A stretch of DNA of 64,000 nucleotides from Clostridium sp. (GTDB lineage: Bacteria; Cyanobacteriota; Vampirovibrionia; Gastranaerophilales; Gastranaerophilaceae), in assembly GCA_018362895.1 (NCBI GenBank), contig JAHALR010000005.1:21394-85393 (forward strand). The letters run 5' to 3'. The translations under genes and the position numbers were made by a program. The notes under the pieces are model-generated. The model was not told where the DNA came from. It searched no databases and saw nothing but the letters and a program-made list of their open reading frames with translations. Numbering within the stretch: the first letter of the stretch is position 1; each line of letters starts with the position of its first letter. Of this stretch, positions 1-8,208 are shown piece by piece.

Positions 1-151
1 GGAGAAAAAAATTCCGATGAAAAGACTGGCAATGCCTGTGGATATTGCTAATGTTGCATACTTTTTGTGCTCTGATATGAATACTTATATAACAGGTCAG
101 GATATTATAGTTGACGGCGGATTTATGGCTGAGGGGGGACAAAATTCATGA
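1..151 (+). CDS. SDR-family oxidoreductase, C-terminal end (partial)
   Basis: An open frame enters from the left edge and ends at TGA 149-151, giving the last 49 residues. The closing motif TGQDIIVDGGF is the typical C-terminus of short-chain dehydrogenase/reductases of the FabG type, where this segment sits near the active site and the subunit interface. The catalytic Tyr-Lys and the Rossmann start lie outside the window. The stop overlaps the next start (ATGA), so it is translationally coupled to the cyclase gene. It is therefore probably an NAD(P)-dependent reductase or dehydrogenase acting on an intermediate of the same sugar pathway. The family is clear; the substrate is unknown. Confidence 0.8.
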   Translation, partial: EKKIPMKRLAMPVDIANVAYFLCSDMNTYITGQDIIVDGGFMAEGGQNS

Positions 152-1275
152 GCGAATTTTTAATAGAAGGTAAAAAGTTTTATATGCCGGAGGATTTTTC
201 TTCTAAAACAGAATTTGTTGTAAAATCCGTGCCTCAGGATTATCCTGTTACGATTAAGAATAACCCTGATATTGTTGAAGAAATCCAACAACTTCTGGAT
301 TCAAATGAGCGTAATTTGCTCCTTGTTGATGAAATGGTTTATGATCTTTATTTTAAAAACTTAAAAATTGATGAAAATCGATTATATAAAGCTAAAGCAA
401 CAGAGGATTTTAAAACTCTCGAGGGGGTTGTTGATGTAGTGGCTTTTCTTGAAAAAAACGAGTTTACAAAAAGTGAAAAGCTTATAGTCGTAGGCGGCGG
501 TGTAATAGAAGATGTTGGTGCATTTGTCGGTGCGGTTTATAAAAGGGGTATAAAATGGGTATATTATCCAACAACATTGCTTTCTATGTGTGACAGTTGT
601 ATCGGAGGTAAAACAGGAATAAATCATCATGGTGTGAAAAATCAGCTGGCTCTGTTTTCTGCGCCATGTGAAGTTGTAATAAATATAGCTTTCTTAAAAA
701 CTTTGAGTGATTTTGATATAAAATCAGGAATGGGAGAAATTCTCAAACTCCTTGTTACAGGCGGAAAGAAACCTCTTCAAGTATATATTGATAATGTTGT
801 AAACGGGAAAGTAAAGGATTTTGAATCTTACAAGGCTTTGATACTTTCTTCTCTTTCTGTAAAAAAGTCTGTTGTGGAGGAAGATGAGTTTGAAAAATAT
901 TACAGAAAAAGTTTAAATTACGGGCATACTGTCGGGCATGCAATTGAAGCCCTTTCGCACTATAAAATACCCCACGGCCAGGCAGTAATTATGGGAATGG
1001 TTATAGTAAACAAAATTGCAATGGACAGAGGCTTATTGAATCAAGCGGATTACGAACTTACTCAGACTCTTTCTAAAGAGCTTTTGGGAAAATCGATTTT
1101 AAAAGAAGTAAACCTGAACGGGCTTGATAAGCTGCTTAAAAAAGATAAGAAAACCACCGGAAATCTTGTGAATTTTGTGATTATTTCCGAATTGGGTGAT
1201 ACGAAGTTTCTAAAAATTGAATTGGATGAAAAACTGACTGATCAGATTGAACAAATAATTTTACGGGAGTTTTGA
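148..1275 (+). CDS. 3-dehydroquinate synthase-like sugar-phosphate cyclase
   Basis: This 375-residue protein belongs to the NAD- and metal-dependent dehydroquinate synthase superfamily. The NAD-binding stretch VVGGGVIEDVGAFVGA lies near residues 113-128 and PTTLLSMCDSCIGGKTGIN near 140-158. The expected metal ligands are present: Glu197 (GMGEILK), His260 (NYGHTVGH) and His276 (IPHGQAV), with the 16-residue His-His spacing of true AroB. Two signatures differ from housekeeping AroB: the usual GD in GGGVIGD is ED here, and HGE is HGQ (Gln278). It overlaps both neighbours by a few bases inside a sugar operon rather than sitting with shikimate genes. I infer a cyclase of the 2-deoxy-scyllo-inosose or sedoheptulose-7-phosphate cyclase type acting on a phosphorylated sugar. 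Real AroB activity is less likely but not excluded. Confidence 0.8.
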   Translation: MSEFLIEGKKFYMPEDFSSKTEFVVKSVPQDYPVTIKNNPDIVEEIQQLLDSNERNLLLVDEMVYDLYFKNLKIDENRLYKAKATEDFKTLEGVVDVVAFLEKNEFTKSEKLIVVGGGVIEDVGAFVGAVYKRGIKWVYYPTTLLSMCDSCIGGKTGINHHGVKNQLALFSAPCEVVINIAFLKTLSDFDIKSGMGEILKLLVTGGKKPLQVYIDNVVNGKVKDFESYKALILSSLSVKKSVVEEDEFEKYYRKSLNYGHTVGHAIEALSHYKIPHGQAVIMGMVIVNKIAMDRGLLNQADYELTQTLSKELLGKSILKEVNLNGLDKLLKKDKKTTGNLVNFVIISELGDTKFLKIELDEKLTDQIEQIILREF

Positions 1276-2609
1276 TGAAAACATTTTTGCTTCTGGATTT
1301 TGGTGCTTCAAGAGTAAAGACAGCTGTATTGTCTGATGATAAGCTGTTTGATATCAGAGATTATGAGCCTGTAAAACCCTGTGTTTTCGCTCAAAATCGA
1401 TTTGAAGTAGATTTGTTCGGGTTAAAGAATCAGTTTTTATCTATTTTAAAAGATTATTCGAAGGAATATAATATTGATATTGTGTTGATATGTTCTGAAA
1501 TGCATGGATTTGCTCTTCTTAACAATAACAATGAGCCTGAATCAAATTACATAAGCTGGAAAGATGAGAGATGTTTGGAGAAAATCGAAGGTGTTTCATC
1601 TCTGGATTTATTGAAACAAAAGTTGAAAAATAAGTTTTTTGAAAAAACAGGAATGAAAGAAAGAGCTTGTTATCCTGTTTTTAATCTTTTTCATATGATT
1701 AGAGAAGATGCCTTTAAACATACATCAAAAGGTTGCATTAAAGGTGAAATTAAAGTTGTTTCTTTGCCTGAATGGCTGGCATGTGCCGGCGGAAAATCGT
1801 TGAATATTGCACATTGCACAATGAGTGCAGGGCTCGGATTTTATAATATAAGAACAAAATCTTTTGATGAAGAAATTATCTCTGCTGTGACAGCATCTTC
1901 CAATGTATCTGTTACATTTAACAGGTCTGTTGAAAATATCGCACCGGCAGGTTTCATTGAAATGAACGGAAAAAGCATTTCAATTTATACAGGTGTGGGT
2001 GACCATCAGTGTGCTTTATATGGTGCGGGGTTAAAAGATAATTGTTTATCATTGAATCTGGGGACAGGCTCTCAGGCAGCTTTGATAGGCTCTTTTGATT
2101 CATCAAATGAGAAACGCCCGTATTTTGATTCAAAAATCTTAACGGTAATTACCCATATCCCTTCAGGACGTGCATTTAATTATTATAAGGAAATGCTTGA
2201 AAAAACGAATCCGGAAATTGATTTTTGGAAAGAATTGTCATCTGTTTCGTTAGATGACATTAATAAGTCTGATTTGAATATAAATCTGGCAGTATTTCAA
2301 AGTGCATGGAACTATGGCAGATGTGGTGAAATATTGGCTTTTGATTCCTCTAAACATTCGATTAAAAATTATTTTGCTTCAATAATGAAAAGCTACATAA
2401 ATCAGTACTTTAAAGCAATAGAAACGTTAGTTTCAAGTAATTCTGTAAATCAGAGATTTTCTGTCATTTTGAGCGGAGGGGTTGCAAAAAAACTGCCTGT
2501 AATAAAAGAATATTTTACAAAATTTTCGGATTTTGATGTTATTGTTACAAACAGTGAATATGATGAAACGCTTGAAGGTTTAAAAAAGCTTTCAGCCTGT
2601 ATAATATAA
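1275..2609 (+). CDS. FGGY-family carbohydrate kinase
   Basis: A 444-residue sugar kinase of the ASKHA fold. The N-terminal phosphate-1 loop LLLDFGASRVKTAVL, a substrate-side SEMHGFALL motif (near residue 76) followed by a W-K-D motif, and the second-domain motif LNLGTGSQAAL are all visible. MHG(L/F) motifs are seen in xylulokinase- and sedoheptulokinase-like members. ATG 1275 is preferred over TTG 1272 because GGGAG at 1265-1269 is well placed for it; the ATG shares its A with the stop of the cyclase gene (TGATG). The overlap argues for tight co-expression, so this kinase may phosphorylate the sugar that the cyclase or the NeuB-like enzyme uses. The specificity cannot be read from the sequence. 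Confidence 0.8.
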   Translation: MKTFLLLDFGASRVKTAVLSDDKLFDIRDYEPVKPCVFAQNRFEVDLFGLKNQFLSILKDYSKEYNIDIVLICSEMHGFALLNNNNEPESNYISWKDERCLEKIEGVSSLDLLKQKLKNKFFEKTGMKERACYPVFNLFHMIREDAFKHTSKGCIKGEIKVVSLPEWLACAGGKSLNIAHCTMSAGLGFYNIRTKSFDEEIISAVTASSNVSVTFNRSVENIAPAGFIEMNGKSISIYTGVGDHQCALYGAGLKDNCLSLNLGTGSQAALIGSFDSSNEKRPYFDSKILTVITHIPSGRAFNYYKEMLEKTNPEIDFWKELSSVSLDDINKSDLNINLAVFQSAWNYGRCGEILAFDSSKHSIKNYFASIMKSYINQYFKAIETLVSSNSVNQRFSVILSGGVAKKLPVIKEYFTKFSDFDVIVTNSEYDETLEGLKKLSACII

Positions 2610-2641
2610 ATATAGATAAAAAGAGAGCGGATTTAATTTAT

Positions 2642-3724
2642 ATGAAAAGTAATATTTTTGAGGATTTATTTGTTTTGGAACTTGCCAACAATCACTGGGG
2701 TGATGTTGAAAGAGGGAAAAAAATTATAACTGATTTTTCCAGAATTGTGCGTTTTAATAATATTAAAGCGGCTGTGAAGCTTCAATTTAGAGATGTTGAT
2801 CATTTCATACATAAAGATTTTAAAGACAGAGATGACATCAGATATATAAAAAAGACACTTGCTACAAAAATGAGTTATGATGATTACGGTCTTCTTGTTG
2901 AAGCAATCAGGAAAGCCGGTTGTATCACCATGTCTACTCCTTTCGATGAAAAATCTGTTGATACCTGTGTTAATCTGGGTATACAGATTATTAAAATAGC
3001 ATCTTCTGATATAAATGATTGGATTTTAATAGAAAAAATAGCTACAACAAGAAAACCTGTTATTGTTTCAACAGGGGGTTCTTCCTTAAAAGATATTGAT
3101 GATTTGGTTACATTCTTTGAAAATAGAAACATTCCTCTTGCTATAAATCACTGTGTTTCAAAGTATCCAAGCGAAAAATATGAACTTGAACTGAATCAAA
3201 TAGATTTTCTGAAAAACAGATATCCTAATCATGTGATCGGTTTTTCTACTCACGAAGGTAATGAGGATATTGAGTCAGGTATGTTGATTGCTTATGCAAA
3301 AGGAGCAAGAACCTTTGAAAGGCATATTGATATAGATTGGGGAGGAAAGACTGTTTCTCCGTATTGCTCTGAACCAAAGGATTTAGATAGATGGATTAAA
3401 GCCTATAAAAAAGCTCGAGAGATGTGCGGTGCTCCGGCAGGCCACAGGAGAGTTTGCGATGCAAAGGAGATTGAATACCTCGATGCACTTGTTCGAGGTG
3501 TTTATGCGAAAAGAGATTTGAAAAAAGGTGAAGTGCTTACGGAGGATGATATTTATCTTGCAATTCCTCTTCAAAAAGGACAAATCTCTTGCAGAGAGTT
3601 TATGAATGGTGAAGCCCTGCTTAATGATATTTCTAAAGATGCACCGATGAAAATTGATGACATTGATTCTCCTTATGCTTACGATGAAAAATTGAAAAAC
3701 ATGATATATTTGAGAGGGCTGTAA
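2642..3724 (+). CDS. NeuB-like PEP-condensing synthase with SAF domain
   Basis: This 360-residue protein resembles sialic, legionaminic and pseudaminic acid synthases, which condense phosphoenolpyruvate with an aldose to give a nonulosonate. The TIM barrel shows ELANNHWGD near residue 14, KLQFRDVD near 49, MSTPFDE near 97, IKIASSDIND near 119, STGGSS near 138 and HCVSKYP near 166. The C-terminal antifreeze-like SAF domain runs over about residues 278-345 (RGVYAKRDLKKGEVLTEDDI). The canonical motif of NeuB is N-H-N-G where this protein has NNHWGD, so it is a divergent member. Its stop overlaps the next start (TAATG). It probably makes a 2-keto-3-deoxy acidic sugar for a surface glycan; the acceptor is unknown. 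Confidence 0.82.
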   Translation: MKSNIFEDLFVLELANNHWGDVERGKKIITDFSRIVRFNNIKAAVKLQFRDVDHFIHKDFKDRDDIRYIKKTLATKMSYDDYGLLVEAIRKAGCITMSTPFDEKSVDTCVNLGIQIIKIASSDINDWILIEKIATTRKPVIVSTGGSSLKDIDDLVTFFENRNIPLAINHCVSKYPSEKYELELNQIDFLKNRYPNHVIGFSTHEGNEDIESGMLIAYAKGARTFERHIDIDWGGKTVSPYCSEPKDLDRWIKAYKKAREMCGAPAGHRRVCDAKEIEYLDALVRGVYAKRDLKKGEVLTEDDIYLAIPLQKGQISCREFMNGEALLNDISKDAPMKIDDIDSPYAYDEKLKNMIYLRGL

Positions 3725-5490
3725 TGATTAAACTTAGCGATTATATAGCTAAACGTCTGAAAGAAGTATATAATATAAAAAACTTTTTTATGGTTTCAGG
3801 CGGGGGTGCAATGCACTTGAATGACAGCCTTGGCAAGTATATTCCATATATAGCCAATCATCATGAACAGGCGAGTGCTATTGCTGCTGAAGGATATGCG
3901 AGAGTGAATCAGGATTTGGCCGTTGTGAATGTAACAACAGGTCCGGGTGGATTAAATTGTTTGAATGGAGTTTTCGGACAATGGACAGATTCTGTTCCGG
4001 TTTTGTATATTTCGGGTCAGGTTAAATTTTCTACAACTATTGCTTCTTGCCCGTTATTGAACTTAAGACAGCTTGGTGATCAAGAGGTAGACATTATTGA
4101 TGTTGTCACTCCTTTAACTAAATATGCAAAAATGGTTACAGAACCTGGCGATATTAAATATGAATTAGATAAGGCTATATATGAAGCTACGACAGGCAGA
4201 ATGGGTCCTGTTTGGCTTGATATTCCAATGAATGTTCAGGCAGCTTTGATAGATGAAGACAATTTAAGAGATTTTGTGCCGCCTTGCAAACCGGTTTGTG
4301 ACTTAAAGATTGATGAAGTGGTTTCACTGCTTAAAACTGCGAAAAAACCTTTGATAATTGCAGGTCACGGTGTCAGATTATCAAAAACAGAAGAGATTTT
4401 TTTTGAATTGCTGAAGAAAATTGATATCCCTGTTGTGACAACTTTCAATGGCTTTGATGTTGTACCGGATTCAAATAAAAATTATGTCGGTAGAATTGGC
4501 ACTGTCGGCCAAAGAGCAGGCAACTTTGCCTTGCAAAATGCAGATGTGATATTGTGTTTGGGAACAAGAAACAATATCAGACAAGCCAGTTATAATTATG
4601 AAAATTATGCAAAAAATGCATATAAGATTGTTGTTGATATAGACGAAGCTGAATTGAACAAACCCACCGTAAAAGCAGATTTGAAAATTAACGCTGATTT
4701 AGCTGATTTTCTTCCTGCTCTTGTGAAAAAAATACCTGAAATTGAATGCAAAGAGTGGCTTGAGTTTTCTAGAGACTTAAAGGAAAAATTTTGTTTTGAA
4801 AACTGTGATGAATATAAGGAAAGAGGCTCTGAAATTGATCCTTATCATTTCACAAAAGTTCTTACTCAATTAATGCACGAAGGTGATGTTGCCACAATGG
4901 CTAACGGTTCTGCGTGTGTGTGTATGTTTCAGACCTCTGTAATTAAAGAAAATCAGAGAATATTTTTAAATTCAGGTGATGCCTCTATGGGCTACGGTTT
5001 ACCGGCTTCGATAGGTGCATGCATTGCTCATGATAGAAAAAGTACGGTTTGTGTTGAAGGGGACGGTTCTATTATGATGAATATTCAAGAACTGCAAACA
5101 ATAAAACACAATAAACTTCCTGTGAAAATATTCATCATAAATAATAACGGTTATATATCAATTAAGCAGACACAGAAAAATTTCTTTGAAGGGCGCATGA
5201 CAGGAGCTGGTGAAGACAGCGGAGTAAGCGTGCCTGATTTTGTATCTGTTTCAAAAGCTTTTGGAATAAAGGCTGTCAGGATTGCAGATAACAATTTAAT
5301 GAAACAGCAAATAAAAGATGTACTTGATGCAAAAGAGCCTGTTCTCTGTGATGTTGTTGTTAAATCGGATTATATTTTTACTCCAAAACTTTCTTCAAGA
5401 AAATTGGATGACGGAACAATGATCTCCTCTTCTTTAGAAGATTTGTATCCGTTTCTCGACAGAGATGAGTTTAATAAGTGTAAATTGTAG
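3724..5490 (+). CDS. Thiamine-diphosphate-dependent enzyme, acetolactate-synthase-like
   Basis: A 588-residue protein with the three-domain layout of the acetolactate synthase/pyruvate oxidase family. The N-terminal pyrimidine-binding domain carries catalytic Glu48 in HHEQAS. A central domain covers about residues 190-340. The C-terminal pyrophosphate domain has the ThDP/Mg motif GDGS (446-449), ending in NNNGY about 25 residues later. ThDP enzymes of this type occur in surface-sugar loci, for example YerE, which adds a two-carbon branch during yersiniose synthesis; a related enzyme, IolD, opens a cyclitol dione ring. With a cyclase and a NeuB homologue in the same operon, carbon-chain branching or C-C cleavage of a sugar is more likely than branched-chain amino acid synthesis. 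The reaction is inferred, not shown. Confidence 0.8.
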   Translation: MIKLSDYIAKRLKEVYNIKNFFMVSGGGAMHLNDSLGKYIPYIANHHEQASAIAAEGYARVNQDLAVVNVTTGPGGLNCLNGVFGQWTDSVPVLYISGQVKFSTTIASCPLLNLRQLGDQEVDIIDVVTPLTKYAKMVTEPGDIKYELDKAIYEATTGRMGPVWLDIPMNVQAALIDEDNLRDFVPPCKPVCDLKIDEVVSLLKTAKKPLIIAGHGVRLSKTEEIFFELLKKIDIPVVTTFNGFDVVPDSNKNYVGRIGTVGQRAGNFALQNADVILCLGTRNNIRQASYNYENYAKNAYKIVVDIDEAELNKPTVKADLKINADLADFLPALVKKIPEIECKEWLEFSRDLKEKFCFENCDEYKERGSEIDPYHFTKVLTQLMHEGDVATMANGSACVCMFQTSVIKENQRIFLNSGDASMGYGLPASIGACIAHDRKSTVCVEGDGSIMMNIQELQTIKHNKLPVKIFIINNNGYISIKQTQKNFFEGRMTGAGEDSGVSVPDFVSVSKAFGIKAVRIADNNLMKQQIKDVLDAKEPVLCDVVVKSDYIFTPKLSSRKLDDGTMISSSLEDLYPFLDRDEFNKCKL

Positions 5491-5496
5491 GATGTT

Positions 5497-6785
5497 ATGT
5501 ATAAATTAGATGATATACAGATTTTTATCACGACACACAACAGAGCCGAGTTTTTAAAAGATGCAATTAACAGCTTATTGATGCAAACAGCAGGTGCTGT
5601 CGAAATCACTGTTCTTGATAATGAAAGTACGGATAATACTGAATCTGTGGTAAAAGAATTTTCTTGTAACAACGTAAAATATATCAGAACAAAAGGTTTT
5701 TTAGGTAATTATAAAAAAGCAAAAGAGCTTGTATCAAAAGATTATGTAATGCTATTTCATGATGATGATTTGTTGCATCCGCAGTATCTGGAATTTGTAC
5801 TTTCTGTTTTGAATACACAAAAAACATTTCACTTGTCACAACAAGGCATAAAACTTTTTCAAATATAAGTAAGGTTCAATTCTCAAATAATCTGAACAAG
5901 CATTATTATTTATTTGAAATAGAATGTGACTTTGCTTCTTTTATGTATTATAAAGAAGAAATTTCTTATGCCAGTGCAATCTATCGGACTTCTGATTTTT
6001 TGAAAAATGATCTTGAATATGAAAAATTTTCAAAGTTTAATGATTGGCCTTTTCTTGTAAAAATTGCAGGTAGCGGCAATAGTGTTCTTTTTTGTGACAG
6101 CGGGCTTTTTTATACGAGAATTCACAGCGGTCAGGATACGAATACTTTTGAAAATATTCCTTCTATTGAACAAATTATCAACTGGGATAAATTCTTCTAC
6201 CAAAAATTAAATGCAGGTAATATTTTTTCAGCAAGACATTACCTATTCATGAATAGGTTTAAATACTTTCTTCTAGGAAAGTATTTAAAGTTTCTGCCAG
6301 AAAATGTTAAAGCTAAAATTTCTCAAAAAGATTTGTTAAACATGGCAGAAGCCTCTGGATTGAAACACTGCCGTTTAAAGCTGTTTTATAGTCTTTTTGA
6401 ACACCCAAAAATTAAAAATATTTTGCTGAAAAATATATTAACTGCTATAAAAAATACAGCGTGTAGCTTTTATTTAACAGCAATTACTTCTATTTCAACA
6501 AGTGCATTTTTGGGCAATTCTTTTACTGCTACACAGGAACGAGCCGGTTTTGATGTAAAATATTTTGCATATACTTCATTGAATGCAACAAAATCACTCA
6601 TTTCAGCTAAAAAACAAGTTGTTTTAACGACATCGTCAAAATCATATCCTGCGGCATTTAACAGCTCTGATATGTTTTCTATACATTTTTGTGTTTGCTC
6701 TTCAATTGTCCCATTTATGAATTCTCCTGTTTTTGCATCAAGAGGAATCTGTCCTGAACAATATAGTGTATTTCCGCATAAATAA
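5497..6785 (+). pseudogene. Family 2 glycosyltransferase, frameshifted
   Basis: The N-terminal part (5497-5868) is a GT-A glycosyltransferase 2: FITTHNRAEFL, LDNESTDNT and the metal-binding stretch FHDDDLLHP. It stops early. A different frame continues the same protein without a gap, from about 5820 past 5943 to 6785, with typical late GT2 features (ASAIYRTSDF, NDWPFLVKIA, RIHSGQ). The join falls in an A6 run at 5819-5824, consistent with loss of one A. Past about 6470 the frame runs antisense through ridA, so the last ~105 residues are probably not native and the original 3' end may be lost. It is the last gene of the sugar operon and would have transferred that sugar or another residue of the glycan. 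A sequencing error in the A run is an alternative. Confidence 0.7.
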
Positions 6786-6844
6786 GCTTGTGAATAGGGA
6801 CCTATTGGAGCGGGTGCATTTTTTGTTAATACAACTTTTTTCAT
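6470..6844 (-). CDS. ridA: RidA family reactive-imine deaminase
   Basis: A 124-residue YjgF/YER057c/UK114 protein, the normal length for the family. It shows the conserved start VLTKNAPAPIGPYSQA, the YCSGQIPLD motif, and the C-terminal RSCVAVKELPKNALVEIEVIA, which includes the Arg that binds the carboxylate of the substrate. RidA hydrolyses 2-aminoacrylate and 2-aminocrotonate, the enamine/imine products of PLP dehydratases, to 2-keto acids and ammonia in the cytosol. It lies 3 bases downstream of ilvA, the enzyme that generates this toxic intermediate, so the two clearly form an operon. Its 3' end converges with the broken glycosyltransferase. Confidence 0.95.
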   Translation of the reverse strand: MKKVVLTKNAPAPIGPYSQAYLCGNTLYCSGQIPLDAKTGEFINGTIEEQTQKCIENISELLNAAGYDFDDVVKTTCFLAEMSDFVAFNEVYAKYFTSKPARSCVAVKELPKNALVEIEVIAVK

Positions 6845-6847
6845 TTT

Positions 6848-8047
6848 TTACCTTTCATTTGTAACTTTATAACCGGCTTTGCAGAGTGCATTTTTAATTT
6901 CGCATAAGTGTCTTAAATTTTTTGTTTCCATAGAAATTTTTAAATAACAGCCATTTATATCTGTATTTTCTCCACCTTGATTATGTCTTACTCTAATAAC
7001 ATTTGCGCCCAAATCTGCAATGATTTGAGAAACTTCTTTTAATTGTCCGGGTTTATCCAGCATTTCAATTGTCAGGTCAGACAATCTGCCTGTTTTTAAG
7101 AGGCCTCTGTTTATAACACGTGAAAGAATATTTACATCAATGTTTCCTCCTGAAACAATGCAGGCAGTTTTTTTTCCTTCAATAGGAAGTTTTTTGAAAA
7201 TTGCTGCTGCAACACTAAGTGCACCGGCTCCTTCAGCAACAAGTTTTTGTTTTTCCATAAGTGCAAGAATTGCTGTTGCGGTTTCATCATCGCTGACTGT
7301 AACAATTTCATCCACATATTTCGTACAAAATTCGAATGTGTTTTTTCCGGGCATTTTTACCGCAGTTCCATCTGCAAAAGTTGATACTTTGGGCAGTTCT
7401 GTTCTTTGATGTAATTCAATTGAATGATACATACTGCCAGCACCTGTTGCTTGAACACCATAAACTTTGCATTCGGGCTTGAGCATTTTTATTGTATATG
7501 CAATGCCTGAAATAAGACCGCCGCCACCAATAGGCACAATTACCGCTTCAATGTCAGGCAACTGTTCAAGCAGTTCAAGAGCAATCGTTCCCTGTCCTGC
7601 TATTACTTCTATATCATCAAACGGATGAATGAATTCTGCTCCTGTTTCTTTTTGAAATTTTACGGCTTCATTATAAGCATCATCGTAGACGCCGTCGACT
7701 AACCTTATTGTTGCACCGTATTTTCGTGTTGCTTCAATTTTTGAAATAGGTGCTGTGCTAGGTATAAAAATTGTTGCTTCAATGTTATTTTTTTTTGCAG
7801 AAAGTGCTACTCCTTGAGCATGGTTTCCTGCTGAGCAGGCAATTATACCTTTTCGTTTTTGCTCTTCAGAAAGTTGTGCAATTTTTACATATGCTCCTCT
7901 TACTTTGAAGGACCCTGTTGTTTGAAGATTTTCTGCTTTTAGGTAAATTTCAGTATTTGCAATATCAGGAGCGTAAATCAAATCTGTTTTTCTTATTACT
8001 CCGGTTAATAATTTTTTTGCATTTTGAATTTTTTCCAGTGTAAGCAT
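6848..8047 (-). CDS. ilvA: Threonine ammonia-lyase with ACT domain
   Basis: A PLP-dependent fold-type II dehydratase of 399 residues, converting threonine to 2-oxobutanoate and ammonia. Lys48 in TGSFKVRGA is the Schiff-base lysine, SAGNHAQGVA binds the substrate carboxylate region, and the glycine loop PIGGGGLISG binds the PLP phosphate. Residues from about 325 form a single ACT domain (IEMLDKPGQLKEVSQIIADLG), as in the short TdcB/IlvA form with ACT rather than the long biosynthetic form with two. I chose the ATG at 8047 because GGAGAG lies 4 bases upstream; an upstream in-frame ATG at 8110 has no such site. It feeds isoleucine synthesis or threonine catabolism and is coupled to ridA. Confidence 0.92.
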   Translation of the reverse strand: MLTLEKIQNAKKLLTGVIRKTDLIYAPDIANTEIYLKAENLQTTGSFKVRGAYVKIAQLSEEQKRKGIIACSAGNHAQGVALSAKKNNIEATIFIPSTAPISKIEATRKYGATIRLVDGVYDDAYNEAVKFQKETGAEFIHPFDDIEVIAGQGTIALELLEQLPDIEAVIVPIGGGGLISGIAYTIKMLKPECKVYGVQATGAGSMYHSIELHQRTELPKVSTFADGTAVKMPGKNTFEFCTKYVDEIVTVSDDETATAILALMEKQKLVAEGAGALSVAAAIFKKLPIEGKKTACIVSGGNIDVNILSRVINRGLLKTGRLSDLTIEMLDKPGQLKEVSQIIADLGANVIRVRHNQGGENTDINGCYLKISMETKNLRHLCEIKNALCKAGYKVTNER

Positions 8048-8208
8048 TTTTCTCTCCATATCATGTGATTTTTTAAATATATCAGTATTTTTAGTTATTT
8101 TCAAATACATTCGTTTCTTTTATTTTTTAAGATTTGTAATATTAGCCTAATAATATGTCAATTTTTATTTTTATGATTTTTATAAGTGTTACAAAGGAGC
8201 AAAAATCT

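Noticed and set aside
5819..5825. A-AAA-AAC slippery heptamer as a programmed -1 frameshift in the glycosyltransferase
   Set aside because: The heptamer is out of phase with the incoming frame for a tandem slip, and no stem-loop stands out downstream. Loss of one A is simpler.
5943..6785. Second half of the glycosyltransferase as an independent gene
   Set aside because: The frame is open well upstream of its first Met and continues the GT2 protein; there is no separate start signal.
7140..7409. Plus-strand frame of 89 codons inside ilvA
   Set aside because: It is antisense to well-conserved ilvA sequence and has no supporting signal.
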